DNA from: Holophagales bacterium UBA5704
GTDB taxonomy: Bacteria > Acidobacteriota > Thermoanaerobaculia > Multivoradales > UBA5704
DNA: 64,000 nucleotides
Direction: 5' to 3'
Assembly (NCBI GenBank): GCA_002420005.1
Contig: DIHE01000068.1
Location: 1 to 64,000, forward strand
Of the stretch, positions 36,034 through 45,318 are shown in pieces. The position numbers and the translations under genes were made by a program. The notes beneath the pieces are model-generated. The model did no database searches. It was not told the DNA's origin and worked only from the letters and a program-made list of their open reading frames with translations. The first letter of the stretch is position 1. Each line of letters opens with the position of its first letter.

Positions 36034-39000
36034 TCACTCCAGGCGGACCTCCGCGTCGGCGCCGGCTGTGGTGATCGTCCTCTCCCAGAACCGCCCGTCC
36101 GGCACCGTCGCCCGCAAGAGCCAGGTGCCGGCCGGCACTCCCTCTACGACCGCCTTCCCCCCGTCGACCATCCACAGGTCCTCCAGGGTGCCGTACGGGC
36201 TCGGCGCCCGGAACGGCGTTCCGTCGGCTCGGGTCAGGGTGAGCACCGCCTTGTGCTCCGCCGCGACCAACGAAGGAAGACGCACGGTCAGCCGCCCTCC
36301 GGGGGACAAGGTCACCGGAACCGGCTTGCCCGGAACCTTCACCCGCACGGCCGCCGGAGCGCTCTCCGGGGCGAGGAGCAGAATCTCCCAGGTGCCTGGC
36401 GCAAGGTTGGGCAGGCGAAAAAGACCGGTGGCGGCGTCCGGCGACCGGACCTCGAAGAGAGCCACCCGGCCGCCGGTATCGAGCACGGCGGCACGAACCC
36501 ATGCAGGCCTCCCGCCTGCGGCGAGGCGGACGTCCAGATCAAGCCCCGCGGCCGGATTCAGGGCGACCCGCAAGTCCTCCAGCCCGGCAGCGAGAAAGAC
36601 CTCCACCTCCTGGTCCTGGGGCGCATAGCCGTCCTTCGTCACCGTCATCCGGTAGTGCCCTTCGGTGACCGAGGGCAGGGCGAAGTCCCCCTGCTCGTCG
36701 GTCCCGATGGCGATCAGGAAAGCCACCTCGGTGCCTTCCAGCCGCCTCAGCCCGACGATGGCTCCGTCGAGCGGCTCACCTGTGGCCGCATCGATCACCG
36801 TGCCTGCCACCCGTGCCGCCGCGATGTCGACAAGGATCTCGCGGTCGGCGTCCAGGCGCAGGTCCTCCGCATGGTTGAGCATCTCTTGACGGCCGAGGAC
36901 CTGCAGGCGGTACTTGCCGGGGTGCAGGTCCTCAAGGCGGAAGTCCCCGGCGAAGCCGGTGGTCACCGCGCGGAAGCCGGAGACGTCGAGCCCTCGCAAG
37001 GTCAGTCGGGCACCGGAGAGCGGCTCGCGGCCGAAGAGTACGCTTCCCGTCAGGGTGAGGGCACGGCCGAATTCCAGGTCCACCCGCACCTCTTCGAGAC
37101 CGGGCTCGATGAGCACCCTTCTCCGCGCCGAGCGTGTGCCGCCCCGCAATGAGGCGGTCACCTGCCAGTCCCCCGGGGGCAGGTCGAGGACCTCGTAGGT
37201 CCCGTCGGAGCTCACCCTCCCCGGGCGTTCTCCTGAACCGTCATCCCGGGTGGCCCGGACCTCCACCTCGGACAGATCATAGAGATCGAGCCCCGGCAGG
37301 CCGCCGTGGAGGCGCGTGCCGCGGTCGAGGCGGACCTCCAGGCCGCGTAACGGTGATCCGGCCAAGCGGACGGCCTGGGGGGTTTCAACCGTGCGGTAGC
37401 CCACCTTTTCGGTTCGCAGGGTGTAGGAGCCGTCCACCACCCGAGGAAACGAGAAGGCACCGTCGTCGCCGCTCTCCGTGATCTGCTCGCGCGGCGAGCC
37501 TTCAGGATAGAGGGCGAGCGCGGCGCCGGCCACCGGACGGCCCTCGCGGTCGACCACCTGGCCGGCCACTTCGTGGCCTACGGCCAGAATCAAGTCCAGG
37601 TGGTTGAGCCCCGGCTGGATCACCAGGTCCTTGTCGAGCGGGGGAAACTCGCGGTGGAGGAGCCGAGCCGTGCGCGGGCCGGGCACGACGCCGTCGAGAC
37701 GATAGGCACCGTCCGCGTCGGAGATGGCGGCGGCGGCGCCACAGACGACCCGGGCATCCTCCACCGGCTCGCCGTCCTCCGTGCGGACACGCCCCTCGAG
37801 GACCGCCCCGCGGTCGAGGACCAGCTCGAGGCCTGCGAGACCCTCGGCAGGGACGGCCAGATCCTTCCGCTCCAACGGCTGGAACCCCTCCGCCTCGATC
37901 AGGAGCCGGCCGCGTCCGGGGGGCACCGGCGGCACTTCGAAACGGCCGTCCGCCGCCGACCGCGCCGAGGACCGTGCTCCTCCGGCGAAGCGGATCAGGC
38001 CACGTTCCTCCCCGTGGCGTTCCATGGTGAGAGACAGCTCGGCACCGGCCACCGGTACGCCTTCGGCGTCGACGACCCGGCCGGTGACCCGTGCACCGCG
38101 CTCCAGGACCACCCGCAGCGGCTTCGCATTGGGAGCGGTGATCCCGTCGACCGCGGCCGGGAGAAAGCCCGGAGCGCTCACCCAGAGCTCGACTCGTTCT
38201 CCGCGCCGCAGATTGGAGAGAACGAAACGGCCCTCGGGTCCCGTGGTGGCATCTGGACGGCGCCCGGGAGCCCGGCCTGCTTCGGCCTGGAAACGCAAGC
38301 CTTGCAAATCCTTGCCGGCGAAGACCGAAGCCTTCTCGATCGGCCTCCCCTCGCCGCCCAGAACCAGGCCCTGGATCTCGACCCCGGGCTCCAGGATCAC
38401 CGTCCCCAGGTCGAGCGGCCCGGAGCCCCCCGGGATGGCCAAGGCGCGAACGGTCACAGGAACGAAGCCGGGCCGGGCCACCAGCAGATCGACGCGCCCG
38501 GCAGGAAGGCCGGCCAGGGTGAAGTGGCCGGCCGCATCGGAGGAGGCCTTCCAGAAGTCGATACCCTCCGCGCCCGGGCGTCGCCGCTCCGCCGCATCTC
38601 CTCCCTCGGGAGCCATCTCGCCGGTGGTGGCACGCAAGGTGACCTCGGCGCCCGCGACCGGCTGCTCGGCGCGGTCGAGGACGCGGCCGACGCCGGTGCG
38701 GCCGGGGACGAGCACCAGGCGCAAGTCCCGCCGGCCGGCGCCGGCAGCCGGTTGGGCGAGGGTCACGCGGGCCGGTGCGAAGCCGGGGAGGAGGGCCCGC
38801 ACCTCCCAGGTCGTTGCTCCCGCCGGCAGGCCCTGCAGGAGGAAGCGGCCGTCCGGACCACTCACGGCGTGCCGCTCGGGATCACCGGAGCGGCTGAAGG
38901 TGCGCCGGCGCGGAGCGGAACGCAGGACCGCCTGCACCCGGGCTCCAGCCAGAGGCTTGCCGGCGCCATCCACCACGATCCCCGCGGCCGCGGCCGCCGG

Positions 39001-40134
39001 GTCGAGAGCCAGGGAGGGCGCCCGGGCCGAACCACCACGGACCCAGTCGAGGCGGCGCGCCAACGCAAGATGGCCGGCGGCTTCTGCAGAGACCCGCGGA
39101 GTTTCTCCTTCGACGGGCACGATCTTGTACACGCCACGCGCGTCGGTTTGGACAAAGGCACCCGGATCGGCGGAGAGCCAGACCACGGCACCCGCCAACG
39201 GGCTGCGCGTGACCGCGTCCAGGACCTTCCCCTCCAGAACCACCGGGGGCGGCAGGGTGATCCCGAACGGTTTCCCCTCGGACGACGGAGCCGGTGGAGC
39301 GCCGGCCCAGCGGCGGCCGTCGGGAGCCAGAAGGCGGACCCCAGCGCCGGGCGGGAGCGCGACGAGCGCCCGGCCGTCCGCGCCAGTGACCGCGGCAGGG
39401 AGCGGTACGTCGCCGATCCGCACCTGAACCCCCGCGACCGGCCGGCCGTCGCGCTCGCGGACCTCGATCATCCGCGGTACCGCGGCAGGAACGGGGAGCA
39501 CGATCGTCCCGTCGTCGAGCCCGGGCCGGCGCAGCAGCTCCAGACCGGCGGAGAAGAAGCGCATCGCCAACCGCTCCCCGGGGGCGCGCGGCAACCGGAT
39601 GGCGCCGTCGGCGCCACTGCGGGCGAACCGGGCCTGTGCAGCCCAGCCCCAGCCGGCGGTCTCTTTCCAGACAGCCGGCGCCTCGCCCGTCGCCCAGACC
39701 CACGCCGCCGCGGCCGGTCGTCCGTCCGGGGTGGTGACCCGCAGGCGGAGCCCTGCATCTTCGGGAAGGACGGCCGGCGGCAGCTCCCTCGACTCCACCA
39801 CGACGAGAGGGGTCACCTGGACCGCAACGCGACCCTGGGCCTCCGCGATCACCGTCCACAGACCCGCCTCTGGAGCCTCCAGGCGGAAACGGCCGTCTGC
39901 ACCGGTGGTGACGGTTGCCGCGGGCTCGGGAGAGGACCGGCCCTGGAGGACCAGGGCGCCCCAGGCATGGCTGCCCGGATGCGGGGCCAGAGAAACCCGC
40001 GCTCCGGCCAGCGGAGAGCCACCCGGCCGGACCACGGACCCGGTCACGGAAAGCGGGGCGGCCCACCCCGGAGCGGCGAGCACCATGGCCAGGGCGAAGG
40101 GCATGGTGCCTGAAAGGAGCTGCGGAACGCGCAT
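36034..40134 (-). CDS. Giant secreted protein of repeated carboxypeptidase-regulatory-like modules
   Basis: This 1366-residue protein has an N-terminal hydrophobic segment (FALAMVLAAPGWA) followed by more than ten consecutive beta-sandwich modules of about 80-100 residues. Many carry the recurring G.V.D..G.PVAGA.V.L pattern, an ADG.F.L..LP.G strand, and a final V.L. strand. This is the CarboxypepD_reg/CNA-B-like fold, often used as a stalk or adhesin. No anchor, catalytic or sorting motif is visible. Start choice is uncertain: ATG codons at 40134 and 40104 both lack a good ribosome site. It converges on the DUF5989 gene with 19 bp between stops. Confidence 0.8.
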   Translation of the reverse strand: MRVPQLLSGTMPFALAMVLAAPGWAAPLSVTGSVVRPGGSPLAGARVSLAPHPGSHAWGALVLQGRSSPEPAATVTTGADGRFRLEAPEAGLWTVIAEAQGRVAVQVTPLVVVESRELPPAVLPEDAGLRLRVTTPDGRPAAAAWVWATGEAPAVWKETAGWGWAAQARFARSGADGAIRLPRAPGERLAMRFFSAGLELLRRPGLDDGTIVLPVPAAVPRMIEVRERDGRPVAGVQVRIGDVPLPAAVTGADGRALVALPPGAGVRLLAPDGRRWAGAPPAPSSEGKPFGITLPPPVVLEGKVLDAVTRSPLAGAVVWLSADPGAFVQTDARGVYKIVPVEGETPRVSAEAAGHLALARRLDWVRGGSARAPSLALDPAAAAAGIVVDGAGKPLAGARVQAVLRSAPRRRTFSRSGDPERHAVSGPDGRFLLQGLPAGATTWEVRALLPGFAPARVTLAQPAAGAGRRDLRLVLVPGRTGVGRVLDRAEQPVAGAEVTLRATTGEMAPEGGDAAERRRPGAEGIDFWKASSDAAGHFTLAGLPAGRVDLLVARPGFVPVTVRALAIPGGSGPLDLGTVILEPGVEIQGLVLGGEGRPIEKASVFAGKDLQGLRFQAEAGRAPGRRPDATTGPEGRFVLSNLRRGERVELWVSAPGFLPAAVDGITAPNAKPLRVVLERGARVTGRVVDAEGVPVAGAELSLTMERHGEERGLIRFAGGARSSARSAADGRFEVPPVPPGRGRLLIEAEGFQPLERKDLAVPAEGLAGLELVLDRGAVLEGRVRTEDGEPVEDARVVCGAAAAISDADGAYRLDGVVPGPRTARLLHREFPPLDKDLVIQPGLNHLDLILAVGHEVAGQVVDREGRPVAGAALALYPEGSPREQITESGDDGAFSFPRVVDGSYTLRTEKVGYRTVETPQAVRLAGSPLRGLEVRLDRGTRLHGGLPGLDLYDLSEVEVRATRDDGSGERPGRVSSDGTYEVLDLPPGDWQVTASLRGGTRSARRRVLIEPGLEEVRVDLEFGRALTLTGSVLFGREPLSGARLTLRGLDVSGFRAVTTGFAGDFRLEDLHPGKYRLQVLGRQEMLNHAEDLRLDADREILVDIAAARVAGTVIDAATGEPLDGAIVGLRRLEGTEVAFLIAIGTDEQGDFALPSVTEGHYRMTVTKDGYAPQDQEVEVFLAAGLEDLRVALNPAAGLDLDVRLAAGGRPAWVRAAVLDTGGRVALFEVRSPDAATGLFRLPNLAPGTWEILLLAPESAPAAVRVKVPGKPVPVTLSPGGRLTVRLPSLVAAEHKAVLTLTRADGTPFRAPSPYGTLEDLWMVDGGKAVVEGVPAGTWLLRATVPDGRFWERTITTAGADAEVRLE

Positions 40135-40287
40135 GGATTGGAAGAAGGACGACAGCTCAGCCTACCATGGGTGCCGAATGACTCGACCTGATTCTGAGCG
40201 GAGGACGAAAGGTCCCGCGTGCTTCCGCCATGTTACAGTCAGGATCACCCGGTTCGCGATCTTCACGCTTGAATGAAAGGGAAAACG

Positions 40288-40788
40288 ATGAAAACTGGTT
40301 CTGGATTGCTCTCAGCACTCCTTCTGCTCACGGTTCTTGCTTTCGCCGCTCCGGCCACAGCCCAGACCTGCAACGGACTGCCTGCCACGATCGTCGGCAC
40401 GGTGAACGGAGACACCATCTACGGAACCGCTGGCGACGACGTCATTGTCGGTCTGGGAGGAAACGACAAGCTCCTGGGCGCGGTGGGAAACGACGAGATC
40501 TGTGGAGGGGGGCAGACAGACGTCCTGTACGGCAACGAGGGCAACGACCATCTCATGGGATACGGAGGGGACGATTACTTGTACGGAGGAAGTGGAAACG
40601 ACCTCCTTGCAGGGCATGACTATCCAGACCAGCTGTTTGGCCATGAGGGAAATGACGAGATCTACGGTGGAACCGGCAGCGATTTTCTCGACGGTGGGGA
40701 AGGCACCGACATCCTCAATGGCCGCGAAGGGGCGGACTCTTGCCAGTACGGCGAGACGTATTTGAGTTGTGAGACCATCTTTGGCTAG
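40288..40788 (+). CDS. Small Sec-exported RTX-repeat protein
   Basis: This 166-residue protein has a clear Sec signal peptide (LLSALLLLTVLAFAAPATAQ). The remainder is a short series of calcium-binding RTX nonapeptides, for example GGSGNDLLA, GGTGSDFLD and GGEGTDILN, ending with a Cys-containing tail. RTX proteins usually lack a Sec signal and leave by type I secretion, so the arrangement is unusual. AAAGG lies 8 bases before the ATG at 40288; an upstream in-frame ATG at 40273 has none. Its third codon positions contain noticeably more A and T than neighbouring genes, which may indicate transfer. Confidence 0.82.
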   Translation: MKTGSGLLSALLLLTVLAFAAPATAQTCNGLPATIVGTVNGDTIYGTAGDDVIVGLGGNDKLLGAVGNDEICGGGQTDVLYGNEGNDHLMGYGGDDYLYGGSGNDLLAGHDYPDQLFGHEGNDEIYGGTGSDFLDGGEGTDILNGREGADSCQYGETYLSCETIFG

Positions 40789-40886
40789 CGGCGCGGGCTG
40801 GTGAGGACTGCTTGAGCAGGCGGAGGTTGCCTTCGTCCCCCCCGCTCGGCGAGAATCGGGAAGCCCCGGGTCGCGGGGTGCTCACC

Positions 40887-42089
40887 ATGCCTCCCTCCCG
40901 CCGCTCCCGCTGGATCGCTCTGCTTGTCTCGACCGCGGTCTCTCTGCTGATCGCCGAGGCGGGCCTGCGGATCGCAGGCGTCTCCAACCCCAACTTCTAT
41001 GGGCCGGACCCGGTGCGCGGCTGGGCGTTGCGGCCGGAGGCGCATGGACGGTGGACCAAGGAGGGCGATGCGGAGGTCCGCATCAACCGCGACGGCCTGC
41101 GCGACGACGAGCACCCCGTGGCCAGGCCGGCCGGCGAGGTGCGCATCGCCGTCCTGGGCGACTCGTGCGTCGAGGCGCTCCAGGTGCCGGCCGAGGCGAC
41201 GTTCTCCGCGATCCTGGAGCAGGAGCTGGCGCGCTGCCCGGCGGTCGGCGGGCGGCGGGTCGAGGTGCTCAACTTCGGCGTCTCGGGGTATGGCACGGCC
41301 CAGGAGCTGCTCACGCTGCAACACCAGGTCTGGAAGTACGACCCCGGCCTGGTCCTCCTCGCCTTCTACAGCGGCAACGACGTGCGCAACAACTGGCGCC
41401 CGTTGGAGCTGGACCCGATGCGTCCTTATCTGATGCCGCAGCCGGACGGCTCGCTGACCGTCGACGACTCGTTCCTGCAGACCGAAGGGTACCGGTTCCG
41501 CCAGACCGGGGTGGCGCGGCTGCTGTATGGAGCCTTCGACCACTCGCGCCTCCTCCAGCTCGCCAAGCAGGCGAAGACGGCGGCGGACGGTCTCGTGGGC
41601 GCCTGGCGGGCGAGCCGGGTGACGTCGCGGCCGGCCGGTCCCGAGCTCGGGCTCGACGATGCCGTCTACGCGCCGCCGGCCGATCCGGAATGGACCGGCG
41701 CCTGGAACGCCACCGAGGCGATCCTGCGCGCCGCGCGCGACGAAGCGGCGGCGCACCGGACTCCCTTCGCGGTCGTTTCGCTGACCACCGGCATGCAGGT
41801 CCACCCCGATCCGGCGGTGCGACAGAGATTCATGAAGCAGCTCGGCATCGAGACCCTCTCCTATCCGGACGACCGGCTCACCGCGTTCGGAGCGCGGGAA
41901 GGGATCCCCGTCCTCGCCCTGGCTCCCGCCCTGGCCCGGCTCGCCGAGAGGGAGAAGGTCTATCTGCACGGCTTCCCAAACACCGCTCCGGGGGAGGGAC
42001 ACTGGAACCGGCAGGGGCACGCCGCCGCCGCCCGCACGATGGCTGGATGGGTCTGTGGGCGGCTTGCCAGCGGCCGGACCCCGTCGTGA
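40887..42089 (+). CDS. Membrane-anchored SGNH-family hydrolase
   Basis: This protein of about 400 residues has an N-terminal signal anchor (IALLVSTAVSLLIAEAGL). The SGNH blocks are AVLGDSCVEA (nucleophile Ser), NFGVSGYG, LLAFYSGNDVRNNW and a terminal GHWNRQGHAAAA that supplies the catalytic His. The layout resembles the SGNH/AlgX-like proteins that act on exopolysaccharide or cell-wall O-acetyl groups. The start at 40887 is chosen because the hydrophobic anchor follows immediately; no strong ribosome site is visible. The DUF2318 gene starts 6 bp after its stop. Confidence 0.8.
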   Translation: MPPSRRSRWIALLVSTAVSLLIAEAGLRIAGVSNPNFYGPDPVRGWALRPEAHGRWTKEGDAEVRINRDGLRDDEHPVARPAGEVRIAVLGDSCVEALQVPAEATFSAILEQELARCPAVGGRRVEVLNFGVSGYGTAQELLTLQHQVWKYDPGLVLLAFYSGNDVRNNWRPLELDPMRPYLMPQPDGSLTVDDSFLQTEGYRFRQTGVARLLYGAFDHSRLLQLAKQAKTAADGLVGAWRASRVTSRPAGPELGLDDAVYAPPADPEWTGAWNATEAILRAARDEAAAHRTPFAVVSLTTGMQVHPDPAVRQRFMKQLGIETLSYPDDRLTAFGAREGIPVLALAPALARLAEREKVYLHGFPNTAPGEGHWNRQGHAAAARTMAGWVCGRLASGRTPS

Positions 42090-42095
42090 TGTATC

Positions 42096-42587
42096 ATGCG
42101 AGATCGAACGATGCGCCGCTTCAAACCCGCCCACGGAATCGCCCTGGTCCTCCTCTTCGTCGGGGTGGTGCTGGTCGCCGAGCTTGCCTTCGAAGGGAAG
42201 CTCGGCGGTGCCCAGAGTGGACGGGTGTCTCCCGGCCGCGACGGGCTGGTCCGGATCTCCCTCGAGGGGCTGGAACCACTGCAAGTCCGCTTCTTCCAGT
42301 TCTTGAACGCCGGCAACCAGGAGGTCCGCTTCCTGGTCGGCCGCGACGCCGCAGGGGACGTGGCGGTCGCCTTCGATGCGAACGAGGTCTGTGCGAAGTC
42401 CAAACGGGGGTACCGGGCGGAAGGGGAATGGCTGGTGTGCAACAAGTGCGACAAGTCGTTCCGGCTGGCCGAGGTCAATGCCGGAGGCGGCGGATGCAAA
42501 CCCGTTCCGCTGCAGCACCGCGTGGACGGAAACGAGCTGATCATCGCCGAGAGCGACATCTTGCAGGGCTGGAGGCTGTTCCGCTGA
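42096..42587 (+). CDS. DUF2318-type membrane-anchored cysteine protein
   Basis: This 163-residue protein has one N-terminal hydrophobic segment (IALVLLFVGVVLVAELAF) and a soluble DUF2318 domain. The domain holds FDANEVCAKSKRGYRAEG, a CNKC pair, and GGGGCKPVPL, that is four cysteines spaced as in Fe-S or metal-binding DUF2318 proteins, which are often near iron-transport or electron-transfer genes. ATG codons at 42096 and 42111 are both possible. It may be co-transcribed with the SGNH gene. Confidence 0.8.
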   Translation: MRDRTMRRFKPAHGIALVLLFVGVVLVAELAFEGKLGGAQSGRVSPGRDGLVRISLEGLEPLQVRFFQFLNAGNQEVRFLVGRDAAGDVAVAFDANEVCAKSKRGYRAEGEWLVCNKCDKSFRLAEVNAGGGGCKPVPLQHRVDGNELIIAESDILQGWRLFR

Positions 42588-42683
42588 GCGCACGCCGTTC
42601 CACGGAGCCAACTCGCGTGGAATCAGTGCTTTGACGGCCCCGCCTGCAATGGTGTATCTTCGCGCGGTTCGGAAAGGGTAGCC

Positions 42684-43175
42684 ATGTCATCCGACTTCGT
42701 GATGTACGAAGAGGAATTCAAGCATCTGGAAGAGGCTCTGCGCCGCCTGCGGCAGGAGGCCAACGCCAAAGCTGTCTTCCTGATCGACAAGAACGGGCAG
42801 CAGATCGCCTCCGCCGGAGAGATCGAGCAGTTCGACACGACCTCCCTCGCGTCTCTCACCGCGGGCAACGTCGCTGCGACCGACGGTCTCGCCAAGCTGA
42901 TCGGCGAACGCGAGTTCTCCGTTCTCTTCCACGAGGGCCAGCAGGACCACATTCACATCTCCATCGTGGCCAAACGGGCCATCCTGGTGGTCATCTTCGA
43001 CGACCGCTCGTCCCTGGGCCTCGTCCGTCTGCGCGTCAAGCGCGCCAGCGTCGACCTGGAGAAGATCTTCGAAACCATGGCCCAGAAGAGCGACAAGGGG
43101 ACCGGCCCCGGTGGACCTTCAAGCCCCTTCTCCGAGATCACCGACGACGACATCGACGCTCTCTTCGGGGAATGA
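42684..43175 (+). CDS. Roadblock/LC7-domain protein (MglB-like GAP)
   Basis: This 163-residue protein is a Roadblock/LC7 domain (about 12-130: AKAVFLIDKNGQQIASAG...HIHISIVAKRAILVVIFD) with an acidic C-terminal tail. In Myxococcus MglB stimulates GTP hydrolysis by MglA and sets cell polarity. The MglA-like gene follows after 40 bp, so this is its probable partner. AAAGGG precedes the ATG. It opens a run of six plus-strand genes ending with glmS. Confidence 0.9.
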   Translation: MSSDFVMYEEEFKHLEEALRRLRQEANAKAVFLIDKNGQQIASAGEIEQFDTTSLASLTAGNVAATDGLAKLIGEREFSVLFHEGQQDHIHISIVAKRAILVVIFDDRSSLGLVRLRVKRASVDLEKIFETMAQKSDKGTGPGGPSSPFSEITDDDIDALFGE

Positions 43176-43215
43176 CGAGAGCCCCTCGGCGATCGGTTGA
43201 AGGAGCGAGGCACAG

Positions 43216-43800
43216 ATGACTTTCATCAACTACGCCAGCAAGGAGATCAACTGCAAGATCGTCTACTACGGCCCCGGCCTGTGCGGGAAGACGACGAACT
43301 TGCAGTACATCTATAACAAGACCGCCCCGGAGTCGAAGGGGAAGATGATCTCCCTCGCCACCGAGGCGGATCGCACCCTGTTTTTCGACTTCCTGCCGCT
43401 CGACCTGGGGAGCATCCGTGGCTTCACCACGCGCTTCCATCTCTACACCGTCCCCGGCCAGGTGTTCTATGACGCCAGCCGCAAGCTGATCCTCAAGGGC
43501 GTCGACGGCGTGATCTTCGTCGCCGACAGCCAGGAGCAGCGGATGGAGGCGAACATCGAGTCGATCCGCAACCTGGAAGCCAACCTGAAGGAACACGGGT
43601 TCGACCTGTCGTCGATCCCGTACGCCTTGCAGTTCAACAAGAGGGACCTGCCCGGCGTCGTCCCCGCGGAAGAGATGTACAGGATCCTCAACTACAAGCG
43701 GGAGCCCACGTTCGAGGCGGTCGCCACCACCGGCGTCGGGGTTTTCGACACCTTGAAATCGGTGGCGAAACAGATTCTGATAGAGCTCAAGAAGCGCTGA
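43216..43800 (+). CDS. mglA: MglA-like small Ras-family GTPase
   Basis: This 194-residue GTPase has P-loop GPGLCGKTT (19-27), TVPGQ in place of DxxG (78-82) and NKRD (141-144) for guanine specificity. The TVPGQ form is the MglA hallmark. MglA marks the leading pole in gliding or twitching bacteria and, in non-motile bacteria, organises polar complexes. It lies 40 bp after the MglB-like gene and 10 bp before a TPR-like gene. GAAGGAGCGAGG precedes the ATG. Confidence 0.95.
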   Translation: MTFINYASKEINCKIVYYGPGLCGKTTNLQYIYNKTAPESKGKMISLATEADRTLFFDFLPLDLGSIRGFTTRFHLYTVPGQVFYDASRKLILKGVDGVIFVADSQEQRMEANIESIRNLEANLKEHGFDLSSIPYALQFNKRDLPGVVPAEEMYRILNYKREPTFEAVATTGVGVFDTLKSVAKQILIELKKR

Positions 43801-43810
43801 AGAGGGGAGC

Positions 43811-44305
43811 ATGCCCAAAGCCGTCACGCCGACCGTCGATCCGGTGCTCGCAACGTTCCACAAGGCTCTCGAGGCTTTGCACGGCCGGTCCTGGACGGCC
43901 GCCGCGCAGCTCTTCGAGAGCGTCATTCAGGAGAGCGACGTTCCCGAGCTGAAGGAACGCGCCCGCCAGTACCTGTCGGCCTGCCGCCTGCAAGAGGCGA
44001 AGGCCCGGGGTGAGGCGCCGGCGCCGGACGCCGATCCCTACTTGCGGGCTGTTTTTGAGAAGAACAGGGGTAACTTTGCCGCCGCCCTGGACCTGGTCAA
44101 GACGAATGGTGGCGAGAAGGATGAGCGCTTCGCGTTTCTCGCCGCCTCGATCCATGCCGCCGAAGGGCGCAAGGACGAGGCGGCCAAAGCCCTGACGCTC
44201 GCTGTCGAGCTGAATGCCAAGAATCGCGTCCATGCGTTCCATGACCCCGATTTCGCCGAGCTCCGCCGGGACTCCGAGTATCGCCAGATCTTCGGCCTCT
44301 CCTGA
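43811..44305 (+). CDS. TPR-like helical protein
   Basis: This 164-residue all-helical protein has repeats of the TPR type: FHKALEALHGRSWTAAAQLFE, then ACRLQEAKARG and YLRAVFEKNRGNFAAALDLV, then AFLAASIHAAEGRKDEAAKAL. It lies directly after mglA and overlaps the next gene, so it is probably an adaptor of the MglA/MglB module or a link to the amino-sugar genes; this is inference. GAGGGGAGC precedes the ATG. Confidence 0.8.
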   Translation: MPKAVTPTVDPVLATFHKALEALHGRSWTAAAQLFESVIQESDVPELKERARQYLSACRLQEAKARGEAPAPDADPYLRAVFEKNRGNFAAALDLVKTNGGEKDERFAFLAASIHAAEGRKDEAAKALTLAVELNAKNRVHAFHDPDFAELRRDSEYRQIFGLS

Positions 44306-45296
44306 GAGCCCCTCTGCCGGAGCGGGAAGCTCCCTGGTCGCCCTCGGGGGCGGCACCGGCCTCTCTGCCCTCCTGCGCGGTCTCAAGCACTACGTCGGCT
44401 CCGGCCTGCGCCAGCTCACCGGCGTGGTCACCGTCACCGACGACGGCGGCTCCTCCGGGCGGCTGCGGCGCGAGTTGGGCGTCCTGCCCCCCGGCGACAT
44501 CCGGAGCTGTATCGCCGCGCTCGCCGACGACGAAGATCTGCTGACCCGGCTCTTCCAGTACCGCTTCCCCGGGGGAGGAGCGCTGGACGGCCATTCGTTC
44601 GGCAACCTCTTCCTCTCCGCGCTGACCGGCATCACCGGCGACTTTCATCAGGCCATCCTCACCGCCGAGGACGTGCTGCGCGTGCGCGGCAAGATTTACC
44701 CGGCGACTCTCCAGGACGTCGTCCTGCGCGGGCGTGGCGTCTCCGGCCGGGTCTATGAAGGCGAGTCGGCCGTGGGGCTCTCCAACGAAAGGCTCGACCG
44801 GCTCGATCTCGATCCGCCGGCTCCGCCCGCCTTCCCGGCGGCCATGGAGGCCATCGCCGCCGCCGACCTCATCCTGCTCGGCCCCGGCTCGCTGTACACC
44901 TCGATCCTGCCCAACCTGCTGATCCCCGGCATCCGCCAGGCGCTGCGCCAGGCGCGCGCCCGCAAGGTGCTGCTGCTCAACCTGATGACCCAGCCGGGCG
45001 AGACCGACGGCATGATGGGCGCCGACCATCTGCAGGCCATCGAACAACACGCCGGCAAAGGGCTGGTCGACGGGGTGCTCGCGAGCTCCTCGCCGATCGC
45101 GGAGCCTCTCCTGCGCCACTATGCCGAAGCCGGCTCCGAGCCGGTCCAGGTGCAGCGCGAGGCGCTGGAGGCGCGAGGTCTCCATGTGGTGACCGCGGAC
45201 CTCCTCGCCTCCGGGGACCTGATCCGCCACGACCCGGCCCAGCTCGCGCGCGCCGTGCTCGACCTCGCAGCGCGGGCCCGGCCCGCTGCGGCCTAG
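44241..45296 (+). CDS. YvcK/GlmR-type CofD-like protein
   Basis: This protein of about 351 residues has the family N-terminus LVALGGGTGLSALLRGLK followed by TGVVTVTDDGGSSGRLRRELG, PPGDIRSCIAALADD and LGPGSLYTSILPNLL. YvcK/GlmR binds UDP-GlcNAc and, in Bacillus subtilis, stimulates GlmS. No start lies at the conserved N-terminus: the last ATG is 44241, inside the upstream gene, and CTG near 44330 is another possibility, so the true N-terminus is uncertain. glmU and glmS follow, an arrangement that fits the known GlmR role. Confidence 0.88.
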   Translation: MTPISPSSAGTPSIARSSASPESPSAGAGSSLVALGGGTGLSALLRGLKHYVGSGLRQLTGVVTVTDDGGSSGRLRRELGVLPPGDIRSCIAALADDEDLLTRLFQYRFPGGGALDGHSFGNLFLSALTGITGDFHQAILTAEDVLRVRGKIYPATLQDVVLRGRGVSGRVYEGESAVGLSNERLDRLDLDPPAPPAFPAAMEAIAAADLILLGPGSLYTSILPNLLIPGIRQALRQARARKVLLLNLMTQPGETDGMMGADHLQAIEQHAGKGLVDGVLASSSPIAEPLLRHYAEAGSEPVQVQREALEARGLHVVTADLLASGDLIRHDPAQLARAVLDLAARARPAAA

Positions 45297-45318
45297 ACCC
45301 CCTCGAGGATTCCATGCC

